In this document: one piece after another, positions 1 to 6,148 of the stretch
Position numbering within the stretch: position 1 is the stretch's first letter
How the letters are laid out: every line of letters begins with the position of its first letter
Assembly: GCA_030037105.1 (NCBI GenBank)
Contig: JASHRY010000276.1
Coordinates: 1 to 8,032 of the forward strand
Length of the DNA stretch: 8,032 bases
Reading direction: 5' to 3'
Source: Xanthobacteraceae bacterium
GTDB lineage: Bacteria > Pseudomonadota > Alphaproteobacteria > Rhizobiales > Xanthobacteraceae
The notes under the pieces: generated by a model
The model's database searches: none
The model's input: only the letters and a program-made list of their open reading frames with translations
Told to the model about the DNA's origin: nothing
Program-made: the position numbers and the translations under genes

Positions 1-621
1 TAGGGAGCAATGGAACGGAGCGGAGACCGGCAACATCATCGCCCGTTTCACGCCATGTGCCTTGGCGATCTCGACCGCGCGTTCGACGGCCGATTTCTCG
101 CCCGACAAGACGACCTGCCCGCCGCCATTGTCGTTCGCGGCGGCGCAGACACCCGTGCCGGCGGCCTCGGCCGCGATCGCTTCGGCTTCACTGAATTTGA
201 CCCCGAACAGCGCCGCCATGGCGCCGACGCCGACCGGCACGGCCTTCTGCATGGCGCGTCCGCGCACGCGCAGGAGCCGCGCCGCATCCGCGATCGTGAG
301 CGCTTGCGCGGCGGCGAGCGCCGAGTATTCGCCGAGCGAGTGGCCGGCGACGAAAGCCGCATCGCGCCCCAGATCGAGGCCGGCCTCCGCTTCAAGTACC
401 CGCAGCGTCGCCATGGAGACGGCCATGAGCGCCGGCTGCGCGTTCTCGGTAAGGGTGAGCGCATCTGCGGGCCCGTTCCAGATGATCTCGCTGAGCCGCT
501 CCCCGAGCGCCGCATCAACCTCCTCGAAGACTCCGCGCGCCGGCGCAAAGGCTTCCGCGAGCTTCATGCCCATGCCGACGGCTTGACTGCCCTGGCCGGG
601 AAAAACGAACGCGGCCGCCAT
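1..621 (-). CDS. fabD: Malonyl-CoA:ACP transacylase FabD, 3' end cut off by window edge
   Basis: FabD moves the malonyl group from CoA to acyl carrier protein, giving the chain-extender unit for type II fatty-acid synthesis in the cytoplasm. Reading the minus strand from the ATG at 621-619 gives 207 residues with no stop before the edge. The family is usually a little over 300 residues, so about one third is missing. The N-terminus carries the FPGQGSQ motif (residues 7-13). The nucleophile elbow GHSLGEYSA has its serine at residue 95, and PFHC near the edge contains His204, the expected partner of the catalytic serine. This start puts Ser95 and His204 close to their places in E. coli FabD (92 and 201), and a purine-rich GAGGGG lies just upstream as ribosome binding site. 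In related genomes fabG and acpP usually follow, beyond this window. The identification is very secure. Confidence 0.97.
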   Translation of the reverse strand, partial: MAAAFVFPGQGSQAVGMGMKLAEAFAPARGVFEEVDAALGERLSEIIWNGPADALTLTENAQPALMAVSMATLRVLEAEAGLDLGRDAAFVAGHSLGEYSALAAAQALTIADAARLLRVRGRAMQKAVPVGVGAMAALFGVKFSEAEAIAAEAAGTGVCAAANDNGGGQVVLSGEKSAVERAVEIAKAHGVKRAMMLPVSAPFHCSL

Positions 622-644
622 TACCTACCCCTCGGAAGGGGCGA

Positions 645-671
645 AAGATACCGCGACCGCGCCAGTGTCAA
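645..671 (-). promoter_or_regulatory. Candidate sigma-70-type promoter for fabD
   Basis: On the minus strand a perfect TTGACA (671-666) is followed after 15 bases by TATCTT (650-645), about 25 bases before the fabD ATG. The hexamers are good, but the spacer is shorter than the usual 16-18. This is inferred from motif matching only. Confidence 0.35.
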
Positions 672-771
672 GGAGGCGACAGAGTAAGAAAACGACAACC
701 GGTCATTGTAGTCTCGGCCGTTCGCAAGACATGGATGACGGCCAAAGGAAAGCCGCGTATGAGCCCTTCTC

Positions 772-997
772 ATGAGTGCATTTTCGCCCCTCACCGAGGC
801 CGAGCTCGCGTGCGCGGCGATCCGGCATTCCGGTATAGCCTCTTGAGCCAAAGCCTCGACATCCTGCTCGCCGAGTTGCAGAAGCTGCGCAACGCGCCCT
901 CGGCTCGCGCGAACGCAACGCAGATCCGCCGGGCGTTGAACTCGCGGCGCGGCTCGCCGAGCTGATCCAAACTCCCAAGGACCCGTCGCGCCGTTGA
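772..997 (+). pseudogene. Possible frameshifted remnant of a small gene
   Basis: The 622-1013 gap holds no intact convincing gene. On the plus strand three short stretches in three frames look protein-like. One begins at ATG 772 (MSAFSPLTEAELACAAIR) and stops at 844-846. A second, overlapping stretch reads SQSLDILLAELQKLRNA in the next frame. A third reads VELAARLAELIQTPKD and stops at 995-997. Joined by two same-direction frame shifts they would make one protein of about 75 residues rich in amphipathic helix. I do not recognise a family, and GC-rich DNA can give such stretches by chance. An inverted repeat (983-989 with 1006-1012, 16-base loop) overlaps the end but has no T-run. Alternative: a plain intergenic region. 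Confidence 0.25.
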
Positions 998-1013
998 ACC
1001 GGGTGGCGACGGT

Positions 1014-2021
1014 TCACCGCCGGCCGCGTCCGAACGCCCACCGTTTGCGCCGCGACTCCGATTGACTCATTTCATCGATCAGATCGAGCGTGGCCAGCGA
1101 AAATACGGCTTCCAAATCAAGGCTAGAGTTCGGCGAGGAGTCCGCCGCGGCCATATCCCGTGCCATACCGGCCAACGTCGGCATTCCATAGCGCTCATCC
1201 ATCCAGCGGTTTGAAGGTTCGAGCGCGGCAATCAGTTTTTGCTTGGCGGCAAGGCCGAGATCGATATCGACCCCATCGAAAGCTCCCGCAATCGCCCGCA
1301 TTGTCGCGGCGCACTTTCTTTTGATATCGCAGCCGGTGCGGTTGCGATAAAACGCGGCGAGCGACTGGCTGACCGGCTCCTCCATGTTAATTCTAAAGTC
1401 AGGATCCGTCGTTGTGTCGGAAAGGGACAATCCGAGTATCGATGCGAAATCGCCGATGACCGAGGTCTCCCGGCAATAGGGTCGGGCGACAATCATCGCC
1501 GCCGACGCCAACTGATCGAGCAGGGCGCGATAATCGAACGTGAACACCCAGTCCTGCCATCGGATCAGGCGGTGTTCGATCAATTCCGCAAGAAACTCGC
1601 TAAACGTGCGGTCGTAGCGTTGGTGGCGGGCCAGGCCGAGATAAAGCGTCCGACAATAGCTTACCTGATCACGAAAGTAGATGATGAGCGCAACGTCAAA
1701 TCCGCGTTGCTCCAGCTTGCCAATGAAGCTCCCGAGATTGTCGGCCGTGCATTCGAAATCCTCGGACGAGAGGATAACGTCATGATGGGATTTGCCGATC
1801 TCCAAGAAAAGGTCGTCGACGGTTCCAAGCTGCGGCCTGAAGCGGCGATCGCCACGCAACTGCCAAGCAATGTTGTGGTGACCGGCAAGTGGAGCGGGGA
1901 TGCCGGTCTTTGGATAGAGAAATCCGCGCCGCGCGAGCTGACGACGATGATTGTTCAGTTGAACCTGGATCGCCGTGCTACCGGTCTTGTGCGTGCCGAC
2001 ATGAAGGAAAAACTTGCGCAT
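1014..2021 (-). CDS. Sulfotransferase-like P-loop protein
   Basis: This 335-residue protein begins with a beta strand and phosphosulfate-binding loop, HVGTHKTGSTAIQ (residues 7-19), the PAPS 5'-phosphosulfate signature of bacterial sulfotransferase-like proteins. Further on come ILSSEDFE (83-90) and YFRDQVSYCRTLY (115-127). The latter matches in position and type the family's 3'-phosphate-binding segment, with Arg117 and Ser121 as likely contacts. Sulfotransferases of this fold move sulfate from PAPS to a hydroxyl or amine acceptor; the acceptor here (glycan, lipid or small molecule) cannot be told. There is no signal peptide or membrane segment, so it is probably cytoplasmic. The ATG at 2021 is the first in frame, with a TGA seven codons upstream, but no strong ribosome binding site precedes it. 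It may be translated after the mini-gene that ends 46 bases upstream. A 60-base sample (1681-1740) has 31 G/C against 45 in a dnaB sample (7321-7380), which hints at horizontal origin. Family certain in outline, substrate unknown. Confidence 0.8.
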   Translation of the reverse strand: MRKFFLHVGTHKTGSTAIQVQLNNHRRQLARRGFLYPKTGIPAPLAGHHNIAWQLRGDRRFRPQLGTVDDLFLEIGKSHHDVILSSEDFECTADNLGSFIGKLEQRGFDVALIIYFRDQVSYCRTLYLGLARHQRYDRTFSEFLAELIEHRLIRWQDWVFTFDYRALLDQLASAAMIVARPYCRETSVIGDFASILGLSLSDTTTDPDFRINMEEPVSQSLAAFYRNRTGCDIKRKCAATMRAIAGAFDGVDIDLGLAAKQKLIAALEPSNRWMDERYGMPTLAGMARDMAAADSSPNSSLDLEAVFSLATLDLIDEMSQSESRRKRWAFGRGRR

Positions 2022-2057
2022 TGGCGATGCTTGTCGATCTCATTTTCGCGCACACGG

Positions 2058-2081
2058 CATCGATCGACTAATCATCGATCG
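2058..2081. repeat. Short direct repeat CATCGATCG
   Basis: CATCGATCG occurs at 2058-2066 and again at 2073-2081, 15 bases apart, straddling the stop codon of the mini-gene. CGATC-type words recur nearby (2090-2115, 2140-2175). It could be a binding site or mere local composition. Confidence 0.3.
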
Positions 2082-2178
2082 TATCATATTTGCTTGCGAT
2101 CGAATGTAGATCGACCAAGGTTCCGGGGGCAATTACCTGATCGCATGTTTCGCAGCGGGCACAATCTCTTGCGATCAT
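2068..2178 (-). CDS. Hypothetical 36-residue CxxCxxC mini-protein
   Basis: An ATG at 2178-2176 opens a 36-residue reading frame ending in TAG at 2070-2068. The start is supported by AAAGGTGAG about seven bases upstream, the clearest Shine-Dalgarno on this strand in the region. The product begins MIARDCARCETCDQV, giving Cys6, Cys9 and Cys12 in a CxxCxxC spacing, and ends in an acidic tail (YDTIDD). Three cysteines could bind a metal, perhaps with His25, or the protein could be the N-terminal stub of a truncated zinc-ribbon-like gene. I recognise no family. It lies 46 bases before the sulfotransferase-like gene on the same strand and is probably cotranscribed. The reading frame stays open upstream as far as 2466, but the upstream part looks like antisense of the rpsF leader. 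Coding status rests on the ribosome binding site and spacing. Confidence 0.45.
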   Translation of the reverse strand: MIARDCARCETCDQVIAPGTLVDLHSIASKYDTIDD

Positions 2179-2247
2179 AGTGCTCACCTTTTGGACGAAA
2201 ACGATGAGATCGGTACGTGGCTGCCATCCGACCGTTTCCGGCCGGTC

Positions 2248-2275
2248 TTGCCTTTCCGTGTCCGCCGCGTATAAG
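2248..2275 (+). promoter_or_regulatory. Candidate promoter of the rpsF-rpsR-rplI operon
   Basis: TTGCCT (2248-2253) and TATAAG (2270-2275) are separated by 16 bases, a good sigma-70-type arrangement. It would start a leader of about 180 bases before the rpsF ATG. It is the best promoter match between the divergent mini-gene and rpsF. Inference from motifs only. Confidence 0.5.
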
Positions 2276-2335
2276 ACCGCCTTCCGCTCGACCCCGGCCG
2301 GGGGCTGAACGGACGGCCGCGCCAACAGATACTTC

Positions 2336-2410
2336 GGCACGGTAGGACTTTGCGGTCCGGCGTCCGGTGTCCCCGCCTTCAGAGCATTCGAGCCTTTCCC
2401 GAAGGGCTCG
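2336..2410 (+). promoter_or_regulatory. Structured rpsF leader, possible S6:S18 autoregulatory site
   Basis: The leader can fold twice. GGAC (2345-2348) pairs with GTCC (2355-2358), and the flanks 2336-2342 can pair with 2364-2371 around an internal loop. CGAGCCTT (2389-2396) pairs with AAGGGCTCG (2402-2410), with one bulged G and a five-base loop. A tandem heptamer GTCCGG(C/T) occupies 2355-2368. In several bacteria the S6:S18 complex represses its own operon by binding a leader hairpin with an exposed CCG. CCG triplets are present here, but the published motif is not clearly matched. There is no T-run, so these are not obvious terminators. Confidence 0.3.
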
Positions 2411-2459
2411 AGGGGCTTGGCGCCGGGAGCGGGCGAGGGCAACGACGGAAAGGGCAACC

Positions 2460-2891
2460 ATGCCACTCTACGAACACGTCTACCTTGCGCGCCAGGACGC
2501 CAGCGCGCAGCAGGTCGAGGAATTGACCGCGCATCTCAAGGGCGTCATCGAAGGACTGGGCGGATCGGTCGCCAAGACCGAATATTGGGGCGTCAAATCC
2601 CTCGCCTACCGGCTGCGCAAGAACCGCAAGGCGCATTTCACGCTGATGAACCTCGACGCTCCGCCGGCCGCGATCAACGAGATTGAGCGGTTGGAGCGCC
2701 TCAACGAAGACGTGCTGCGCTACCTCACGATCCGGGTGGAAGAGCACGAAGAGGGCCCGTCCGCCATGATGCGCCGGGCCGAACGCGACCGTGACCGCGA
2801 GGAGCGGCGCGGCGAGCGTCCCCGCGACCGCGAGCGGCGCCCGCGCGAGGGCGCCGAGGACCTCGAAGCGGCGACGACGACGGAGGAGTGA
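2460..2891 (+). CDS. rpsF: 30S ribosomal protein S6
   Basis: S6 binds 16S rRNA as a heterodimer with S18 on the platform of the small subunit. The 143-residue product starts [13 protein letters not shown] and carries the family core with [18 protein letters not shown] and FTLMNLDAP, followed by [13 protein letters not shown]. After about residue 100 comes a highly charged, arginine/glutamate-rich tail (RDREERR and RDRERR patterns) typical of alphaproteobacterial S6. The protein ends in Glu-Glu, as does E. coli S6, where RimK adds further glutamates; whether that occurs here is unknown. ATG 2460 is chosen because the S6 fold begins there and GGAAAGGG lies just upstream. The frame is open further upstream (from 2367), but that part is leader. 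It is the first gene of the operon and its stop lies two bases before the rpsR ATG. Confidence 0.97.
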   Translation: MPLYEHVYLARQDASAQQVEELTAHLKGVIEGLGGSVAKTEYWGVKSLAYRLRKNRKAHFTLMNLDAPPAAINEIERLERLNEDVLRYLTIRVEEHEEGPSAMMRRAERDRDREERRGERPRDRERRPREGAEDLEAATTTEE

Positions 2892-2893
2892 CC

Positions 2894-3145
2894 ATGGCCT
2901 TTTCGCCGCAATCGGCCGGCGGACGCCGGCCATTCTTTCGCCGGCGCAAGAGTTGCCCGTTCTCGGGCGCCAACGCGCCGAAGATCGACTATAAGGATGT
3001 CAAGCTGCTGCAGCGGTTCGTCTCGGAACGCGGCAAGATCGTACCGAGCCGCATCACCGCGGTCTCGGCAAACAAGCAGCGCGAACTTGCCAAGGCGATC
3101 AAGCGCGCGCGCTTTCTCGGACTGCTGCCCTACGTGATCCGCTGA
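2894..3145 (+). CDS. rpsR: 30S ribosomal protein S18
   Basis: S18 pairs with S6 and contacts 16S rRNA on the small-subunit platform. The 83-residue product has the basic N-terminus [15 protein letters not shown] and the family core [19 protein letters not shown], then [20 protein letters not shown], ending [13 protein letters not shown]. Length and motifs are normal for the family. The ATG at 2894 follows the rpsF stop by two bases. The Shine-Dalgarno GGAGGAG (2882-2888) lies inside the end of rpsF, so the two are probably translationally coupled. A GTG at 2888 overlaps the rpsF stop and would add two residues, but the ATG fits the ribosome binding site better. Confidence 0.98.
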   Translation: MAFSPQSAGGRRPFFRRRKSCPFSGANAPKIDYKDVKLLQRFVSERGKIVPSRITAVSANKQRELAKAIKRARFLGLLPYVIR

Positions 3146-3159
3146 GCGGACCCGGCGGC

Positions 3160-3182
3160 GGCGCGCCGATCGGCGACGCGCC
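3160..3182 (+). other. Hairpin in the rpsR-rplI spacer
   Basis: GGCGCG (3160-3165) pairs with CGCGCC (3177-3182) around an 11-base loop that itself contains CCGATCGG. It lies in the 59-base spacer before the rplI ribosome binding site (AAAGGAG). With no T-run it is not an evident terminator; it may be an RNA-processing or stability element, or chance in GC-rich DNA. Confidence 0.3.
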
Positions 3183-3204
3183 GGCCGGCAAAGGAGAAAT
3201 CGGG

Positions 3205-3828
3205 ATGGAAGTGATCCTGCTCGAACGGGTCTCGAGACTCGGCCAGATGGGCGACGTGGTCCGCGTCAAGGACGGCTTCGCCCGCAATTTCCTCCTGCCG
3301 CGCGGCAAGGCGCTGCGCGCCACGGCGGAGAACCGGGCGCGTTTCGAAACGATGAAAAGCGAGCTTGAGGCGCGCTCGCTCGTGCTCAAAAGCGAGGCGG
3401 CCATAATCGCCGAGAAGCTCGACGGCAAGCAGTTCACGGTTCTGCGCCAAGCCTCGGAAGCGGGCCAGCTCTTCGGATCGGTCTCGCCGCGCGATCTCGT
3501 CGGCTTGATTGCGACCGCCGGCTTCAACGTGAGCCGTCATCAGATCACGCTCAATGCACCGATCAAGACGATCGGCCGGCACAACGTGCCGCTTTCGTTG
3601 CATCCCGAAGTGGAGACCTCGATCACCGTCATTATCGCCCGCAACAACGATGAGGCGGCGCGCATCGAGCGCGGGGAGGACGTGACCCAGTTGCGCGAAG
3701 AGCCGACGGCGGAGGAAGCCGCGGCCCTTGCGGCGGAGGCTTTCTTCGAACCCGAGGCCGCCGAGTCGCTGCGCAGCCGCGAAGGCCCGGAACCGTCCGA
3801 GAATCCCGCCCCGACCGACAAGGGCTGA
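3205..3828 (+). CDS. rplI: 50S ribosomal protein L9
   Basis: L9 binds domain V of 23S rRNA through its N-terminal domain and reaches out from the large subunit on a long helix, helping frame maintenance. The 207-residue product starts [19 protein letters not shown], with the L9 signature running on through [16 protein letters not shown] (residues 22-37). A linker helix comes next, then the C-terminal domain ([12 protein letters not shown] and [11 protein letters not shown]). Residues after about 150 form an acidic, alanine/glutamate-rich extension, as in many Alphaproteobacteria; E. coli L9 is about 150 residues. ATG 3205 is preceded by AAAGGAGAAATCGGG, a strong ribosome binding site. It is the third gene of the operon, and its stop faces the cytochrome-like gene 18 bases away. 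Confidence 0.97.
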   Translation: MEVILLERVSRLGQMGDVVRVKDGFARNFLLPRGKALRATAENRARFETMKSELEARSLVLKSEAAIIAEKLDGKQFTVLRQASEAGQLFGSVSPRDLVGLIATAGFNVSRHQITLNAPIKTIGRHNVPLSLHPEVETSITVIIARNNDEAARIERGEDVTQLREEPTAEEAAALAAEAFFEPEAAESLRSREGPEPSENPAPTDKG

Positions 3829-3846
3829 TTGCGGCCGGGAGCGACG

Positions 3847-4587
3847 TCAGTCGGGAATATTGTCGCGCGGCACCGGCGAATTGTCGTCGGAAGCGGCGTC
3901 CGACGGCGCGGCAGCGCTCGGCGCCGGGCTTGCTTGCTGACTTGGCGGCTGGGTGCTTGGCGCCTCAGGGGCCGGCGGCTCCACTACGACAGCCGCAGGT
4001 TCATGGGCTACCGCAGCAGGCTCTCGGCTGGGCGTAACTGGCTTGTCGCGGCGCCGTCGGGCGGCTTTCGCCGGAGCCGGCCGGTGCCGACGGCGCTCCG
4101 CCACCGGACGCGTCGGACGAGACGGACTCGGCTCCTCGACGGAGATGGATTCGTCCTCAGGCTTGGCCTCCTCGCCAGCGGGCCGTTGCGGTTTCCCGCT
4201 TGCAGGAGCCGCCGCTTCGGGCTTTCCGGAGCGCCGCTTTTGATGATTTACCTCCGATCCGGGCTCCTCCGCCGAGGCGGATGCATGCTCCGCCGTCGGC
4301 TTCTGCGCGCGGCCTTCCCCGCTCTGGCGACCTCCGGCCCCGAGCACGTAAGCGGCGAGCGCGGCCGCCTGCGCGCTGCTCGTCGTGTAATGCTCGCGCA
4401 GGAACGCAGCGAGCGCAGCGCTATTCTTGCCGTCTGCAAGCCCCCGCGCGACCTTGTGACACGCCGCGCAATCGATCGCAAAGATCTGCGCCGGCGACTT
4501 GCCTTCGTCTAAATTGGTCTGGGCGAGCGCCATTGCCGGAGCCAGTCCGGCAAGCAGGCCGAAGATCGACGCGAGATGCCGGCTCAC
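3847..4587 (-). CDS. Exported cytochrome c-like protein with long disordered tail
   Basis: The 246-residue product starts at GTG 4587-4585, supported by AAAGGGGAG about nine bases upstream and by a signal peptide beginning right there (hydrophobic SIFGLLAGLAPAMALA, cleavage likely after ALA at residue 22). Upstream ATG 4698 would add 37 unlikely residues. The mature protein has one haem-binding motif, CAACH (Cys40, Cys43, His44), then a helix AALAAFLREHYTTSSAQAAA ending AAYVLG (about residue 83). No methionine occurs after residue 19, so the usual Met sixth ligand is absent; His66 in REHYTTS is the candidate. Residues 87-246 are a Pro/Ala/Glu-rich low-complexity tail with a basic patch (165-182) and EPAAV repeats, probably unfolded in the periplasm. 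Likely a small c-type cytochrome of unknown partner. It is divergent from cfa and convergent with rplI. Confidence 0.75.
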   Translation of the reverse strand: MSRHLASIFGLLAGLAPAMALAQTNLDEGKSPAQIFAIDCAACHKVARGLADGKNSAALAAFLREHYTTSSAQAAALAAYVLGAGGRQSGEGRAQKPTAEHASASAEEPGSEVNHQKRRSGKPEAAAPASGKPQRPAGEEAKPEDESISVEEPSPSRPTRPVAERRRHRPAPAKAARRRRDKPVTPSREPAAVAHEPAAVVVEPPAPEAPSTQPPSQQASPAPSAAAPSDAASDDNSPVPRDNIPD

Positions 4588-4687
4588 CCTGATGATCTCC
4601 CCTTTGCGTTTGCGCACGTCATCCTTACCCCAAAACCAGCCAAATGCGAGCAGGGCGTGGGGCGGTCCCCCGAAGCAATCGCCCGCA

Positions 4688-4716
4688 TTGCTGGTCAACG
4701 AGGATTTTGTTTTAAT
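4688..4716 (+). promoter_or_regulatory. Candidate promoter of cfa
   Basis: TTGCTG (4688-4693) and TTTAAT (4711-4716) are separated by 17 bases in a locally AT-rich patch of the 255-base gap between the divergent cytochrome-like and cfa genes. This would give a leader of about 120 bases. I found no convincing promoter for the minus-strand gene in the same gap. Motif inference only. Confidence 0.4.
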
Positions 4717-4842
4717 GACGGCAGGAACGACGGCGCCAACGCAATGCGTCGTCGAACGGCCCCGGGCGTCGGACCAACGCCGCGCCGGGGTGAACGAAAG
4801 GAGCCGTCCGTCACGTTTGCGGCTGGCAGCAAGGAGGCGTTC

Positions 4843-6096
4843 TTGGATCGGTTGCTGTCGATATTCTTAAGTCGGTTTGTCCGCCATGGCTCGCTGCGGG
4901 TGACGACGGCGACTGGCAACACCTTCAGCTTTGGCGACGGCAGCGGCCCGCCCGTTGCCGTGCGCTTCACCGACGCCAAAGCGCAGCGCGCGGTGCTGTT
5001 CGATCCCGAGCTCCGATTGGGCGAAGCCTATATGGACGGCACATTCGTCGTCGAGCAGGGCTCGATCGCCGATGTCCTGGCCATCCTGTTGCGGCAAGAG
5101 CGGATCGCCGCGCCCCGATGGGCGGCGCCGCCGCGGCTCGTGCGCTATCTGTTCCGCCGCCTGCAGCAATTCAATCGGCGTTCCCGCTCGCGGCAGAACG
5201 TGGCGCACCATTACGATCTCGACGGCAGGCTTTATTCGCTCTTCCTCGACAGCGACCAGCAATATAGCTGTGCCTATTTCGAATCGCCGGACCAATCGCT
5301 CGACGACGCCCAGCTTGCCAAGAAGCGCCATCTCGCCGCGAAGCTTCGGGTCCAACCCGGCGCCAGGGTGCTCGATATCGGCTGCGGCTGGGGAGGGCTT
5401 GCGCTTTACCTCGCGGAGATCGCCGGCGCGCAGGTCACCGGCGTCACCCTCTCGCAAGAGCAGCACGCGCGGGCGCAGCAGAGAGCGCTCGAGCGCGGTC
5501 GAGCGCAGGACGTCACCTTCCGACTCGAGGATTACCGCGATGTCGCCGGGCGCTTCGATCGCATCGTTTCGGTCGGCATGTTCGAGCACGTCGGGGTCGG
5601 CTTTTACGACACTTTCTTGCGCAAATGCGCACAACTTCTCGACGACGACGGCATTCTTCTCCTGCACACGATCGGCCGCAACTGCTCTCCCGGGATCACC
5701 AATCCGTGGATCGCCAAATACATCTTTCCCGGCGGTTACATCCCCGCGCTTTCGGAGGCGCTGCCGGCCATTGAGCGCGCGCGGTTGACCGTCACCGACA
5801 TCGAAGTCCTGCAGCTTCACTACGCCGCAACGCTTAAGGCCTGGCGCGAACGCTTCCTCGCCCACCGCGAAGACGTCGACCGGCTCTACGACGAACGCTT
5901 CGTGCGCATGTGGGAATTCTATCTGGCGGCTTCCGAGATGGCGTTCCGCGAGGGCGACATGGTCGTGTTCCAGATTCAGATGGCCAAGCGCAAAGGCGTC
6001 GTGCCGCAGACGCGCGACTACATCGCGCGCGAGGAGGCGCGCCTGCGCGCGCTTGACGCCGGCTACCCTGCCCCGCTGCGACTCGCCGGGGAATAG
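4843..6096 (+). CDS. cfa: Cyclopropane-fatty-acyl-phospholipid synthase
   Basis: Cfa uses S-adenosylmethionine to add a methylene bridge across cis double bonds of membrane phospholipid acyl chains, typically in stationary phase or under acid or osmotic stress. The 417-residue product has an N-terminal lipid-interacting domain, then a class I methyltransferase with LDIGCGWGG (177-185) for SAM. Residues matching the E. coli bicarbonate site are all visible: Cys143 in YSCAYF, Glu248 in MFEHVG, His275 and Ile277 in LHTIG, and Tyr327 before the TLKAW segment. The frame is open from 4576, but TTG 4843 is chosen because AAGGAGG ends five bases before it and the family's N-terminus (DRLLSIFLSRFVRHG) begins there. 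ATG 4744 is an alternative without a good ribosome binding site. Function is secure; the enzyme could also belong to a related SAM-dependent fatty-acid methyltransferase subgroup. Confidence 0.92.
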   Translation: MDRLLSIFLSRFVRHGSLRVTTATGNTFSFGDGSGPPVAVRFTDAKAQRAVLFDPELRLGEAYMDGTFVVEQGSIADVLAILLRQERIAAPRWAAPPRLVRYLFRRLQQFNRRSRSRQNVAHHYDLDGRLYSLFLDSDQQYSCAYFESPDQSLDDAQLAKKRHLAAKLRVQPGARVLDIGCGWGGLALYLAEIAGAQVTGVTLSQEQHARAQQRALERGRAQDVTFRLEDYRDVAGRFDRIVSVGMFEHVGVGFYDTFLRKCAQLLDDDGILLLHTIGRNCSPGITNPWIAKYIFPGGYIPALSEALPAIERARLTVTDIEVLQLHYAATLKAWRERFLAHREDVDRLYDERFVRMWEFYLAASEMAFREGDMVVFQIQMAKRKGVVPQTRDYIAREEARLRALDAGYPAPLRLAGE

Positions 6097-6097
6097 C

Positions 6098-6112
6098 GCG
6101 GCGTCACGCCGC
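6098..6112 (+). terminator. Weak terminator-like hairpin after cfa
   Basis: GCGGCG and CGCCGC form a six-base-pair stem with a TCA loop, starting two bases after the cfa stop. No T-run follows, so intrinsic termination is uncertain; the placement is the main argument. Confidence 0.3.
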
Positions 6113-6132
6113 TAAAGGGCGGCAGTCAAGAA

Positions 6133-6148
6133 CGATCGGCGCCGATCG
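6133..6148. promoter_or_regulatory. Perfect 16-bp palindrome upstream of dnaB
   Basis: CGATCGGCGCCGATCG reads the same on both strands with no central spacer, so it would serve better as a dimeric protein-binding site than as an RNA hairpin. It lies about 190 bases before the dnaB ATG, in the 242-base cfa-dnaB gap. A second small dyad, TCGAT-T-ATCGA, lies at 6217-6227. I see no clear promoter hexamers in this gap. Confidence 0.3.

Noticed and set aside
983..1012. CCGTCGC / GCGACGG inverted repeat as a terminator of the sulfotransferase-like gene
   Set aside because: It has a seven-base-pair stem but a 16-base loop and no T-run on either strand. It starts right after the minus-strand stop, so it is possible but not supportable as a terminator.
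703..1041. Minus-strand reading frame of 112 codons across the fabD-sulfotransferase gap
   Set aside because: The product is arginine/serine-rich as expected of a GC-rich shadow frame, it begins inside the sulfotransferase-like gene, and no ribosome binding site or recognisable motif supports it.
2389..2410. Intrinsic terminator or attenuator just before rpsF
   Set aside because: The hairpin is plausible, but GGGGCTTGG follows instead of a T-run, so termination is not supported; it is kept only as leader structure.
2179..2466. Upstream extension of the CxxCxxC mini-gene to a 132-codon frame
   Set aside because: The extension would be antisense to the rpsF leader and promoter and begins at the rpsF start itself. 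The internal ATG at 2178 has a strong ribosome binding site, so the short version is preferred.
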